Origin: Torymus aiolomorphi
Lineage: Eukaryota; Arthropoda; Insecta; Hymenoptera; Torymidae
DNA length: 64,000 nt
Reading direction: 5' to 3'
NCBI GenBank assembly: GCA_036365515.1
Contig: CM070877.1
Location: 117,649,321 to 117,713,320, forward strand
Position 1 is the stretch's first letter, and the number at the start of each line of letters is the position of its first letter. The position numbers were made by a program, and so were the translations under genes. The notes below the pieces were generated by a model. The model worked only from the letters and a program-made list of their open reading frames with translations, did no database searches and was not told the origin of the DNA. Below are positions 31,257 to 44,758 of this stretch, piece after piece.

Positions 31257-31703
31257 TTTTGGATGGAGAGAAGCGGACTTTCAACGAACAAAAAATTGTT
31301 TTGTTAGACATGTCTTAGGCCAACATTTCAAGATTTTTTATTAATCCCCTTATCAAAGCGTTAAAAGAAAAACGTCACATATCGGTCGTCGAAGTATCAC
31401 ATCGCTTGTTTAGTGTAACAATATATATCAGTCGGTGTTTCCTTCCACTACACATTGTGGCTCTCGGTTGGTTAATTGTTAGTTAATCCAACCAAGAAGC
31501 AACGCTTCAGCGACAGGAAACACCGACCGATATATATTGTTATACTAAACACGCGATGTGATACTTCGACAACCGATATGTATGACGTTTTTCTTTTAAC
31601 GCCTTGATAAGGGGGTTAATAAAAAATCCCGAAACGTTGGCCTAAGACACGTCTAACAAAACAATTTTTTGTTCGTTGAAAGTCCGCTTCCCTCCATCCA
31701 AAA
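31257..31703. mobile_element. Fold-back element (447 bp)
   Basis: Arms of about 190 bases begin TTTTGGATGG and end CCATCCAAAA. They differ by scattered substitutions, mostly transitions, so the pair is genuinely old. The central loop of about 75 bases contains a smaller palindrome (GGTTGGTTAAT / GTTAATCCAACC). A 13-base direct repeat AAAACTAGTAATT occurs at 31217-31229 and again at 31703-31715, possibly a target duplication. No coding capacity. Confidence 0.75.
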
Positions 31704-31715
31704 AACTAGTAATTT

Positions 31716-33227
31716 ATTAGCTTACGGCTAACTTTTCATATAATGGATTTGTGCCAGGAGAATACGTATACAACAGTATTACAAAAAGTCTTTTGAAGAA
31801 AGATATGCCCAACCAGTGTTCTCATTTGGATGTTGTAACGCACGACTATCGAACCCTTATTTTTAATAGCTCATTTGTATAATTTGAATGAGTTATAAAA
31901 TAAAATTTCAGCTTAATATCATAAAATCGGCTTAAAATTTGTGTGATAAACTAAAATTAGAAATTAGTATAAATATCATAAAAGGTATATATTTTATAGT
32001 TCTATTAAAACTGTGTATCAAGTGGAATAAATTTTTTATCGAGAAAACTATAAATGTGCAATAATAAAATTATTTGATATTACATTATTTTGGCATAGTA
32101 CGAAAGAAGTGTGAAGTAGTAAGATTATATCGTGCAAGTACTCAATTAAGTAATAGCAAGGCTTAAGAAAATTACGTCTTTTCGCGAAATTTCTTCAGTA
32201 CCCGTAATAATTAGCACGTAAACGCTCATTCTCCCCTAAATGCAGACATTACTTTAAAGAGCTGTGAATTTAAAGTGTTACCAAAGATTGTAACAAGGCA
32301 GCACGCCTTCGCTTCGATCGCATGCATACTTAGGTCGCCAATTTCATCATCGCCTGGAGCACGTCACCTCGAGGTATATACTTCGACCTTCTGGCCGAGA
32401 AAAGTGAATCAACAACTTATCAATGGTATGTCCCAGTAAATATTCTTCGGACTAATTTCTCGTTAACCGCTTATTAAATGCTGATCGATCATCTAAACCC
32501 ACCACTCACCACCGTTGGAAATCGTGTCTTTTGTATAGTTAATTGAACAAACGATTACACAAATCGTATGTAGAATAAAAACAACAAATGTGTTTTATAA
32601 ACCCATCTACTTTACATAAGTACTACTTACGCAAATTTTGTGTACTTTTTACCTGCTAAATCTTAATTGCACAGGAAAGTGTGTTACTATTTCCGTTTTC
32701 AATATAACAAAATTTGTGTCAAAAATGGATCTTGTTAAAAGATGGCAGGTTAAATAAACAATTCTGAATGATTGAAAAGATAAATGCTGGTAATTTATTT
32801 GGGAGCACGAATCACATGCTGACACTTTTACAGGCGTTCGAAAAACGGAAGAGAGAGATCGTCCTCTATGTTTTCTCTAGCTAACTTGCTTTTGTGTGTA
32901 TGTGTATGTTCCTGTGTTAAGTATATTTGTCTGCGTAATCCTACAACAATATTATAGAGTACATATATTATTTTAATACATCTTACAGATCCCATTTTCA
33001 ATTATCCACTTACAGCGATACGCGCGATAGGCTTTGCATCAATAATGACGAAAACAATCTCTGCAACTAGGTTGGAGAGCTTATAAGTGCAAACGTTTTC
33101 ATTAAATGATGTACCTTTAATTATTTTGCAGGCTCAAGATGTTTAAAATTAGTTATTTTTACAAAAAATATATCTACTTATTTCATAAATTTTCATAACT
33201 ATCATTAGTTAAATAACTTAATATCTA
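31716..33227. other. Gene-free AT-rich DNA
   Basis: AT-rich with no long frame. A slightly GC-richer patch at about 32300-32420 shows nothing recognisable. Confidence 0.5.
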
Positions 33228-33325
33228 CCCTGGTAGAAAATTAACCATAAGTTGGCCAGAATATGGCTAAGCCATATGCTGGTTAAGCATATTCTGGCCA
33301 ACTTATGGTTAATTTTCTACCAGGG
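33228..33325. mobile_element. 98-bp CCCTGGTAG hairpin MITE
   Basis: Perfect inverted arms of 38 bases, starting CCCTGGTAGAAAATTAACC, close around a short imperfect loop and are flanked by TA on both sides (33226-33227 and 33326-33327). The first 12 bases match the ends of the 9846 and 13207 elements, so this is a minimal member of that family. The perfect arms suggest recent activity. Confidence 0.85.
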
Positions 33326-33327
33326 TA

Positions 33328-34648
33328 CTGTTTAACCTCGATATAAATTAAAAGAAACTTTATTGAAAACTGTGTTAAAAGATAAACTTTAATTTCGAAA
33401 AGTTTTATTTCTGTAATTTCATTGATAAAGTGTAAATTAATTCAAAAATTTGTGAAAATTTTACTTAAATAAAATGGAATAAGCTCTGTTGTATTAAAAT
33501 ATTAAAAAGAAATTCGAATTGAAATAGTTATTTATTTTGGTCTACCAAAATATAGCGTTATTAGAAAAGATTTAGTAATATGGGACAAAGGTAAAATATC
33601 GACAATCTATCATTAATTCATATATCAATATGATTTAGTATATGATAAGATTGTAATATACTGCAATGTTTTACTATGAAGTAATTTCGGAAATGTCAAT
33701 GCTTTCGAAAGTGAGCTCGACAGTTGCGCCTACGAACACCTTTCGCTCTCCATGTTTACAATATCACGGTAAATTTTCTGGATCCCCTGGACGAACAATG
33801 GGCTGCAACTGCGTGCTCGGTATACCCCGTCAGCGTTGGCTGACTGCCGTACAATAGGCCCTGGTAATCGTAAAAAGTCCATTTTCTCTCCTTCCCCTTC
33901 GGCTCCCCTCGAATTCCGAGAAAGATGTCGAAGCACACCAGAGCAACCTCAATGGATCGCGCGAGATATGTCCCGGGCCACCGATTGTGCAAACTTAATT
34001 AGAATTTATGAATAGGAAGTTGCTCGGTCAATGTTGCTGGCAAGCTCTCTCTCTCTCTCACTCACACTCTTTCGCAGAGATTCGAGCGCACAACTTTATC
34101 ATTTATGCAGAGCGAAGAGGAGGAGAAAGAGGAGGCGAGTGAGCCTGAGCTTACCGCGGGCCGCAATTAATATAAATGATGGATTACCGCGAGGCGCGAG
34201 CCCGCGGGGTGCGCACTCGCGTGACTGCGCGAGCGTCTTGCCTCTCCCCGCGCGCGTCTATATATGCGCACACACGAGAGATGCAAGAGAAAGCTTCCGC
34301 AACAACCGCGATGAATGAATTTTGTGAATTGAGTTGATTTTGAGTTTCGTTGCTTCATCGTACTGGAGCGAGGATGCCTTCGTGAAATTTCAATTTTCTT
34401 CCCTAATTCCATTTTCGTACTCCTATCCCATTTTGTGCTACTTGCGTGCACACACGTTACGAAACTTTCAAATTTGTAAAATCTTCTGAAATGTATTCCT
34501 AATTTTGAGAAAAGCAAACTTTACTTCAGATCTCATGTATTTTTATGTTAAACGAGACTCTTGATTTTTATTGTACTATTAATGTATTTTAATTTCACAG
34601 GGATATTATTATATAGAAAAAAATGAAAATATAAATATTATACTATAG
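33328..34648. other. Gene-free DNA
   Basis: AT-rich to about 33690, GC-richer to about 34320, then AT-rich. Overlapping frames of 63-116 codons lie in the GC-richer part on both strands and lack domain signatures. Confidence 0.5.
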
Positions 34649-34735
34649 TATTTTCGATACAGGGGGTGTAAAAGCGATTTTAAAAAATTATAGATTGTGT
34701 AAAATCGCATTTTACCCATACTGTATCGAAAAATA
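34649..34735. mobile_element. Short hairpin element (87 bp)
   Basis: Inverted ends TATTTTCGATACAG and CTGTATCGAAAAATA continue inward as GGGTGTAAAAGCGATTTT and AAAATCGCATTTTACCC. TA next to CAGGGGG could be a target duplication of a mariner-type MITE. Only one copy was seen. Confidence 0.55.
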
Positions 34736-37700
34736 ATTTTGCAACGACTTATATGTTTAGCAAGTATTATTTCGTAGTTAAAAATTTGCTTTTTTTTGTC
34801 ATCACAATAACGATGTAAAAACAATGAATACAAAACATAAAGGCAAAAAAAAAACAGAGTTTTCGATAGCTTTAATAAACTTTAAACGTATTTGCGAGTA
34901 TGAATCAATTATCGTGTACTATATATCAAAGTGATATTAGTACCAATTTAGATATGAGACGTAGTTACGATCGAGAAAGTTTCTCTTTAATAAATTTAAT
35001 TGAATTAAACGTAGCGAAGAAGCATTTTCGTGTTTGAGCCTAGGCAAAATTATGTTCGACCAATATTGGAAAATAACTTCTCGAGTATATAAGCTCATGG
35101 ACATGCAATAAAACTATTTAAAGATTGCTTTATGCCTCGTTTACATATATAGTCGATAAATTTGCTTACACGCGTTGTGTAGGTTTAGTGAACTGTGGAC
35201 GAAGATGGCGCGATTCGTGTCCCAAATTAAATAACACGCACCTATGACGACATTAAAAGGCTATATCTACGACGAAGAAAAGTTTTTGTATTATTGTATT
35301 GTTGTTTTTTAATTATTGTGTTTTTGTTTTTTAATTCCCCCTGATTTAAATTCATTTCAATTTCTCCTAAAACTATTATTGGCATTAGTTAACTGCACGA
35401 TTTCTATAGACTTGACTTAATAATTGATATTTTTAAAATTGTAGAACCATAAAGGAAGAAACGTGAGTAAGTAGGTAGGTTTCTTTTTATTTTTCATTTC
35501 CCACCCTAATCACAGTTTGATGACAAACATTTTTAGTTGTTTTGAAACCTACATCAATTTCCATCATTATATAGTAACGTCTCTTTTTCATGTCTATTTA
35601 TTATTTTGATATATTCATAATAAAATCTTTACCTATGGCATATCGTAAAAACAGTTATACAGCGATAAAATTATCATAGCGTATTCAGTTTATCTAGCAA
35701 ACAAATTCTATTAGTGGAACATGTAAGTTTTTCAAGCAACGCATAACGCATATCAGCCGTAGGAGCGATGCAGCGTGCCCTGTTAACTCGTGGCTTATCC
35801 ACACAAACGCACTAATACACATTTACGCAGCGTCGTCGGCGTTAGACTGCCGTTGCGGTCACGCGGCTGATTAATCTTGCGGCGCGGGCGTGGCGCACGG
35901 AATCTCCCCGTATCCTCTCTCCATTTTGCTCTCCCCTTCCTTTCGCTTCACTCTCTCCCTCTCCTTCTTTCTCTCTCTCTTCTAATGTCATTTACTTTGC
36001 CGGCCGCGCGCTTGCTATTTTTGCAGCCTTTCAGCTGCGGCGGCGACCTCTCTTCCAATGGGCGAGCTCTAATTCGCCTCGCCGCGGAATTAAGTCGCAA
36101 TTTATCCCGGGGTAATATAAACGGGTCTGCGCGAACGCGCGAGAACAGCTCGCCGTGCATTTACACGTGTGCGTGTATATATATGTATAGCTACAAGCAG
36201 CACGCACGGGCAGTGTACATCAGAAAAAGGCACAGAAGGGTGGGAGAGTAGAGAGAAAGAGAAAGAAAGTAAGCATTTGATTGATTTAATGCCGCGCCAA
36301 AAAGCTCTCGCTTCTTAGAACAATAAAGAGGACAAAAAAAGTGAGCGCGAAAAGAAGGCGAAGCAAAAAACAACGACGGCGCCGGCTGGCGAGTCGTCAT
36401 GCGACAATGAAACGCGAGGGAAAAAAATTCGAGGCCTAGGGTAGCCTAGCCGAATCTGCATATCACGAGTTTGATTGTACGAATAAAAAAAAGGCAAGAA
36501 AAAAACGGTTGTACCTCTGACCCTCGACAGTTATAGTTTATAGTGCCTCGGTTTTTTACATCCAGTTTATATTATCTCTAGCGATGCGCACGCGTACTTC
36601 CACCCTTTGGTACAACAAAAGTATACGAAAGGGGTGGTCCGCACCCCGAAGAAGGAAAAAAAACCAGGACGAAAGTCGATGCGAACAAAAAATTTAGCGA
36701 GGCCGCTACTCACACGTGCGCCCGTGCGCACCCCCTCACTGAGAGATAAAGATAGATAACCATCCGTATATACCCGACGCCCGAGGCAAAAAACAGACTC
36801 TACGCATTATAAACAGTTTGCGCGCGCAAGCATCGCTTTATAATCATTTAGAAACGCATCTCCAGCTTCGTTTCTCGAGGGGTAAGGAGTAGGCTGCTTT
36901 TCGAGCTCTTGTATATATAAGTTAGATGAAGAAGTGTAGAATGATGTTGAAAGCTCGCTTTTCTATCTTTCTTTTTTGACGTGTTACAAAGCAAAAAGTA
37001 ACGGCTCTGGAGTGATGGCATGGGATGTTTTATGCTAAGCTTTTGGGCACATAAAGGAAACCGAGACAGAAAAAGTAGTCAGGTGTTTATAATTATACAA
37101 AGCACATTCGTTGTTCTATATGTGCATTGCCATATAAATAAACACTGACGTTTTTAATTTTTTTCAAATTCTTTTTATAAAAGAGTAATTAATTTGTGAG
37201 TTTGTTCCTTTTGCTCTTTCAGCAAGAGGACGGTATGCTTCGTATATCAGTGATTCTCCACCTCCGTGGATATTTTATTAGATTTTATAATATAAAATCT
37301 TCCATTTTTTACAAGAATGAAACGTAAATTACTAGAATATTATAGTAAAATTAAAAATTAAAAGCGATGTCTATTATTATTCAATGAAAGAGGGTTATTT
37401 ACTACCACCGAGACTACATGTAAACATGTGCACTTTTGCTGAGAATCATCCATACACGAGACTTAAATTTCCAATTTATATTTTTCTTTATAAATAATAA
37501 ATCTGTATAATATAAGTTTATTTTATTTAAAATCTGAAAATAAGCAAAATAAATGTAAGAAGTAGATATTGAGCTAATAATTATTTTTTTAACAATGAAT
37601 TTTGCCAACAATCCCCAGAGTTTGTGATTTTGTTTCGCGAAAAAAGTCGATCGTAAAACTTTGCTTTTGAGTTTTGACACGTATAGTCTGTACTCGGGAA

Positions 37701-39967
37701 TAACGGCCGCGTGAAAATAGCAGGAGGGCAAACACACGGCGCCGCTGTGCCGCCAGGCCGCCGCCAGTGTATGCACCAAGTGAAATGAAGCATTAGAGAC
37801 GCGCGCGCAGGCCGTCAGCTCTTGGCCGTATATAGTTTGCATTCGCGCCCGCCGCTCCTGCAGCCCGTCAGTTTCTCTTTCTCTATTCGAAATTTTTTGC
37901 TGCATTCAGTCACGGCCGCACCATGCACATACGGATATATTCGCCTCTGCTCGCAGTACACACATCTGTTCCGAGCTCTCTCTTTCTCTCTTTCTCACTC
38001 TCGCCCTCGCCCTCGCTCACTCTCGTCCCGTACAAACAATAACAACCTTTGTCTATATACTTACGTAACCCCACCACGGATGTACATGGCTATGGCCGAG
38101 AGAACTAAATTCTGGCGCTCGCAGAGCGAGTTTCTATTTTTCTTGCCCCTCCCACCCGTCCGGCTATTGTTTCATCAAATTAAACGTTCGGCCAATTTCG
38201 AAAAATATATAGACGAAGAGCAAACAGTCCCGAAATAAGATACGTAAGAAAATGGTAGAGACTGTCAATGAAACTAGAAGCTTTCGGAACGGGTACTTTT
38301 TTTTCTACGATTGAAATTCAAACACTGTTTGGTTGCGATATGGTTGGCAATGGCAAAGGTTAATAAAGAACATAAATTAAATCGAAACTCTATAGTAAAG
38401 TAAAGTTAAAAAAAAAGAAACGAATCAAAGCTCACACAGTCGAGGTTATTTAAAGTAATGTACGAATAAATGAAAATCTTGACAAAGAATAAACATAAAA
38501 TTGTCAACAATGACTTTGCAAATGTAATTTTAAAGAGATTGAAGTTGCAGTGAAAAGATGTATAACGATCCCGCGGCGCGGTAGGTCTAATACTGCTTGG
38601 AAACACTCGATCCGCACTCGACGGATCCCGAGCGAATATATCCCACGTAGAGAGCGGGCAGGCAGGCAGGCGCATGCATCGTTAGAAAGCTCGCGCGAAT
38701 AGAAAAACGCAGCTCCCCGGTGAATTAACGGTTGCGCGAGCCGCGGCGCAGGCGAGCTGAGAGCATTATTTGCCAATACACACTCGACGAGCCGAGCCAT
38801 TCGTCTTCCCTAGCTCTCATATAAGAGTCGCGAAATCTCCTCTCGCTCTCACCTCTCGACGACGAGGCGCGGCTGCGCGGACCAATGCGCCACAATGCGA
38901 GAGCTAGCGGTATACACTGCGAGGCGCGAGTGGTCCTCGACCGGCGCGCCTACCTAATAATTGATATGCTTAAAGCGGCTCTGCCTGCGGTGCACGTGAA
39001 AGAGGCCGGGGGACCCTCCGAACAAGAGCTCCAGCCGAGTCGTGCTCAAGAGTTTGCACGGCCGCAAGCAAGGAGAGGGCGCACTCCAGGAAGCGCGGAT
39101 CGCATGCTCCTGCTCTCGGCCAACGTGTCTCGCACGCGAGAGAGCGACGTCTTCTTCCTTGGCAAACACACGCCTCGTGCAGAAGAGGGGGAGAAAAATC
39201 TCGGGTATATATCCTCGCCCCCCTGCTTTCTCGTCACGTCGCGCTACTCGCGCGCAAAACAGCCAAGGAGATAGAGAGGGCGCCATTATATTTGCATTGT
39301 CTAACGAATCGAGTCAAGATGACGCGAGGACAGCGGAGGACGATGATGTGCAAGTGGAGGCAGACAGAAGCCGACCCTAAGGATTATTTCTTGTCTTCTT
39401 CTTTATTCGCGCCTAAGCTGTCGTTTCAATTATGCAACTGATAACATTAATTAATACAATATTTAGTTTTTTATTAATGGTTCTTTAGAAATAAAAAAAT
39501 CATTAACAGAAGCTGTGCAAGCAGGTATACTTGAGATTGAGCAATAATTGGCGTACCCGAAATAACTCGACAGAGAACGAAAACCTTACGACAACAGTGA
39601 CGAATTATCCACGAAATTTCGTGTCCTTTTTCGGAGTGAACGCAGAGAGAGTATGTATATATCGTTAACTAGTGAAAAAGAGAGAAACACATAGCGCGAT
39701 AAATTTCAGCCGACGAAGATATCAAAGCAAGATAATCGCAGTCCTCGCTCCTTATGTTTGCGACGGGAGAAGGTGCACCTGAATCGCCATCTTTCTTGGG
39801 CGGCCGAAAAAAATACGTGAAAATAAAGGAAGACAGAGAAGGAGAACTAGAGAGGGACTACAGAATAAGAAAGGAGCCCAATAGTTCAAGTTACTCGAGT
39901 GACTTTCCGTCGCGTCGACGTCCGGTCTCGCACAGAGAGTCATTTCAGCCGCGACGGAATCGATAAA

Positions 39968-39971
<4 letters not shown>
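34736..39971. other. Gene-free DNA, AT-rich then CpG-rich
   Basis: AT-rich to about 35750, CpG-rich at about 35750-36900, AT-rich to about 37660, CpG-rich again to 39970 apart from an AT-rich patch at 38200-38530 and another near 39400-39520. Frames up to 163 codons (37414-37905 on -) cross from AT-rich into GC-rich DNA and look like chance. No exon series or RNA gene is evident. Confidence 0.5.

Positions 39972-40021
<50 letters not shown>
39972..40021. repeat. (GA)25 microsatellite
   Basis: Uninterrupted GA array of 50 bases within a CpG-rich block. Confidence 0.95.
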
Positions 40022-40022
<1 letters not shown>

Positions 40023-41362
40023 GGAGAGTCTTATCGGCGCTCCTTCTCGGGCCCATTGGCGTGCAGACATCTCGCGGCTCGATCGGCGAGCGGCGCGTGC
40101 GTATCGATTTCGATCGCGCGCGCACGCAGGCGACACTTTCCACGCGTCCGCGCGGCGAAATTGCCGGCGTAATTGCGTGCCAGGTGAGCCGTCCCTCTCC
40201 AGAGCCTCGAGGACTGCGCCGCGGCCTCGTTGCCGTCGCTCCCGATCAAGAGAAGGAATCGGGCCAATTTAGTCGTCGCATCTGCCTGTAACGACAGCCG
40301 ACCGTTGACGAAATGTAAATTTCGCGATCGGACGAAGAGAGCTCGAAGGAAGGGATCAGATGCGATCTCGCCGCACGCGGGGACGTTACACGAGCGGCGA
40401 CGCAAATTATTCTTGAGCATATTGAGAACAAGCGATCGCGCGCGCGCGCACTTGTCCTGTCGCGCACATGCCACTGCCCTTGTCGTGCGCGTACGCAATT
40501 TCGCGGGGACTGCTCCCTCTTTCTCCTTACCTGCGTGCCGTATAGACGTGTACTTGAGTGTGTATAACGAAGAACGAAATTAGCGCAGGATGTCGCACGG
40601 TGTGGAGAGATGAGGGATTTAACGATGATAGCTTTTGCGCAAGCCAATTTGCCACCTGCGTCATAACAAAGTATACTTTTACTGTACTATGCGTATAGGT
40701 AACTGATGTAATTACTGAAGATGGTGTAATTTTGAGAAATAACAAAAGAAAATTGTTTTCTATCTGGTTCGAGAAATTCTCAGGGCTTGCACGCTACACG
40801 TGCTACTTCATTTATTGGTTCATGCAGCTTCGCGTCTTAAGCACTTGACGGACTTCCTTTACACCCTTGCATTAGAAGAAAGACGTTTCAGCGTAAATCT
40901 GTTTCAATACAATTTGTGTTATACATAATTATCGCCTGCGGATTATCTCGCTTCGTTAGCTATGTATTTTTAAGGATTCGCCGTTTGAAATTTCAACATC
41001 GCGAGTTTTAAAGATAAATACGGCTCAAGTGTGACCTTTAATTTGCATATACCTTTTTCAAAAGTGAAAACCGTTTTTTACAACTAAAATTGACTTGTCT
41101 CTATATAAAACTTATACCCTGTGGCATGTCGTAAGATTTGAATTAGAAAAAATATACCCAAGAGCGTTTGCAAAAAGACGCGTTGCTTGTCTATCTTTGA
41201 AAAATCTGATGAACTATTACGCGAGAAAAAAGTAAAATACAAAAATTGCCGTTCGAAGTAAACGCGCGCGTGGCCAGCCTGGCAATTTACGCAAAAGCTT
41301 AAGGCCTCGTATAAAAAAATGTTTCTCCGCAGAGTACTTGAGTCGTCAATGAGCGCATATAG
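40022..41362. other. Gene-free CpG-rich to AT-rich DNA
   Basis: CpG-rich to about 40560, then AT-rich. Frames here overlap on both strands and are Arg/Ala/Ser-rich; none is supported as a gene. Confidence 0.5.
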
Positions 41363-41443
41363 CTCGCTCTCTCGCTCTCTCTCTCTCTCTCTCTCCCTCT
41401 ATGCGAAGGCAGGGTAGAGCGAGCGAGTCAGAAGGCAGTATAG

Positions 41444-41482
<39 letters not shown>
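41363..41482. repeat. Inverted (CT)n / (GA)n pair
   Basis: (CT)n at 41363-41400 and (GA)n at 41448-41482 lie 47 bases apart and are complementary, so they can pair as a hairpin stem of roughly 30 bp. Confidence 0.85.
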
Positions 41483-41488
<6 letters not shown>

Positions 41489-44400
41489 GCGGGTAAAAAA
41501 CTACTCGAGCGCCATTCGTATGCTCGCCTATTACGAATTCCACAGACGTATCGTCTGCGTAATTACAGTGTAAAAATTTACGTCGCCGACGACGTTCGCG
41601 GTGGCGGCAGCGGCGCACGGCAGCGGAGATAGACGTCGGCTTGTTGCCGCGGAGTGCTGCCCGCATCTCCGGCGAGTTTCTCTCCCGCTCTCTTGCGAAA
41701 GACGGAGGAAGAAGTAGGCGGAAAAAAAGCACGTGGAGAGCGAGCGAGACTGTTTTGCTCTTGCAAACTTGCAATACCTTCTTCGACGCGGCTGCGGCGC
41801 ACTCGAGAGGCCCTCTTTCTCTCCTCTTTTTTCAATCGTCTGAGAGCTTTTTCGTACACGCGCTTGGTTTTAAAAATATTTTAAGCCAGCGCCGTCGCGC
41901 CGTTTAAATATGCGCTTTTTGCGCGTCCGCGCGCGCTTGATTCGCGCATCCCGGCGCGGCGAATAATGGTACTTGCGGCTATTTATAGCCTGCACATCGC
42001 ATGTCGTTACCGTTAAAATCTATAATTTCCGGCTTTTTCCCGCCACGGTCGTCGGCCCATTGATTTACATTGAGCGAGAGAGGATCGCGCGCGCCCGCGT
42101 GGAGGGTAGAGCGAGTGCCGGGCGGAACGCCAGGCCGTATAATTGAAACGTAAAAGTTAACTACGCAAGAATGCTAAGGGTCAATAGCTCCGTTGTCGGT
42201 CTTCGTTTTCGAAGACAGATATACCCTGAGGCACAGTTAAAAGTGACAGAGTACTCATAAAATCCCGAAGATGCTTCATGCGCGGATCCGCGCGTTCCCA
42301 GAAGCTCGCGGTCAAGATCATAGTTTCTCTACTTTCGGCCCGCAAGCAGTTAAGAATGAATAGCTCGCCGTTCGGACACGGCCTTCCTCTTGTCAAAGCC
42401 CCTGCGATTGTTCTCGTTAAATTTAAGTGTCCCGCAACGTGTGCGCGCAAGTATTTTTAGAAATGCAAATTTCCGATGCTGGTTATAATAAAATTACTTT
42501 AAAAAATTACATTTCTTTAGTCAAAATTAGTGTTTCTAGAGCTCCATTCGATCTATCTATAAGCATAGATTATTGATTAGTTTCTAGTAATAACTCTTAT
42601 TAATTATTAGCCTACTGAAGTGGAGTTCTTATAAAAACCTTTAGAATCTTCATTAATAAAGACAAGAATATTTTAACAGAATTTTGTAATTTTCTACCTT
42701 TCAAATTACTTTAAAATTACGAGATTGGTTTCATGAAAATCTTTTTATTCGCATTTTAATATAATTTTCGATCTCGACCAATCACCCAAATTGAAATTGG
42801 ATTTAAGATAATAAAATCGTATTACTCTCTTTTTATAACCAGTGACCTCCCTATTCCTTTACCTCAAACTGAAAATGAATAAAGCTCGTTTGTGGAAGAG
42901 TAATCGAAGCTAAGCTAAAATAGCGAAGTCGATTCTCGTCTATTGAATCATGTTATTTCGATTTTATGTGCTTTTTCATGCAATAAATTATCTCGTCTTA
43001 CCCGATTGTCTCCGTGCGTTTATGCAATAAATAATCAACGGTCTATACAAGCGTACAGGCGTTACTTTGGCAACGCGGTATTCAATAGCTCGAGTCTATA
43101 TTAAATCCCATAGATCAGCTCACTCTCAAATTCACATTTTACCACAGTCAAGCCATTAGACCGCTAGAAAAATCGGAAAGAAATGGCTGCGAACCCCGAA
43201 GGAAACAAGCTCGCTGCCGCTTGTAATACAACGCGCACGGGATATGTATATAACGCATCGAGAGGCCCGCGGAGAGAGATCTGTCAATAATTACGGGTTA
43301 CCGTGCGCGCGTGCGCTCACGTTGTGTTCCGTCGTAACTCATAAGCGGTATTCTATTAGTGTTACCCGGTGATTACCGCCGCGCTGCCCCACCGGCGAGA
43401 ACCCGAGCGGCTACTCCCTTATAATGGAAGAGAGAAGAGATATTCGGCGCGCGCGAACCGACGCTCTCTTTTTCTCAGCTTTACCCAATTCACCGAAATT
43501 TCCATTAATTCGCCACGTTGTTGCTGCTGCTCCCCGCCGAGACTGCATGCTTTTCATTACGCACCTATAGTGTTAAGTTTTAATTAAGTTGCCCTTATGA
43601 TTAGCACCGCCGCTAATTCCTGATTTATTATGCCGGCACAGATTTAAAGCCGTTTCTGGAAAAAATGAAGCTTTCGTAATGTAATAACTATCATTATGAC
43701 TTTCATTTTGTTATTCATTGCGCGTGTAGTTTCTATATTTTCGTAGATCTGTTAAACAGCGATAAACTGCAATTGTAGCGCCAAATTGACGACAAGGTGC
43801 GAATACGTGCTGGAAATGGAGAACCCTGACCAATACACCTCAGCTCCCGATTGTTTTTGAGAGGCTGCCCTCGGCCAACACACGGGGCATCGCAGGCCAT
43901 CCTTCGAGCTCTCATCCCAATTAACGGGGAACCGCAGAGAGAGCGGCGACTCCTCCGCCGCTAATTTGCACCGTGGCCTCTCTTACGTAGGCGTGCACGC
44001 GCTCCATTATGCGGCAGTTATCACTTATAATGGCGCGACGGCGGCTGCCCGCGGTAAATTGTTAATTATCCGCTATCTCCACTTCTGAATTGGCCGTTCG
44101 CTCGGGCGCGTGCGACAGAGCCGCGGGCGATAAACACAAAACCGGGCGTCCTCCGCCGGTGCAATTTCCACGCGCGCGCGCTCCTGCTGAAAAAGGAAGG
44201 GCTCGAAGTAATTGAGAGATCGATAGATACGTGTGTGCGTTAGAGGGGTAGAGTGCGCAGAGGAGAAAAGGGGGGAGAGAGAGAGAAAAAGGGACCTCTC
44301 ACGAACTCGCGCACCCAGCAGCAGCAGGCGATCGAGCTTGTTCTCCCGAGTATCTTTCGCGTGCATCGCGCCAAGTCAGCCGCGGGACAGAGGAGGAGGG

Positions 44401-44758
44401 AGAGCCTCGAAGGTCCTCGAGATTTTCGGAAACGTAGACGCTTCGAGGTGTGTATACACATAAATTAGCGGGCTTGGCGGTTGCAAGTAGACGAGTGCCT
44501 AGAAGAGGAGCTGGCGTCGTCGTCGTCCTCTTCTACCCAGCCGCACGCTCGATTGACACTCGACCTATTAGCGCTCGAAAGGGAAGCAGCTATCCGCAGG
44601 AATATCGAAGTGAGCACGTACCACTTGTTCCAGACCGCGACGGTGACGTCGACAATGATGCTGAGTGCAGGATATAGATGAGATCGACTCGGATAACAGC
44701 GAAGTGCGTTGCATTTGTAGCATGAACATTTTGTTTATTGAACACTATACATATCGTT
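41483..44758. other. Gene-free DNA
   Basis: CpG-rich at about 41500-42130 and 43150-44700, AT-rich between. No gene signature, RNA gene or terminal inverted repeat seen. Confidence 0.5.

Noticed and set aside
37414..37905. 163-codon frame on the - strand
   Set aside because: Crosses from CpG-rich into AT-rich DNA with a matching jump in amino-acid composition, as expected of a chance frame.
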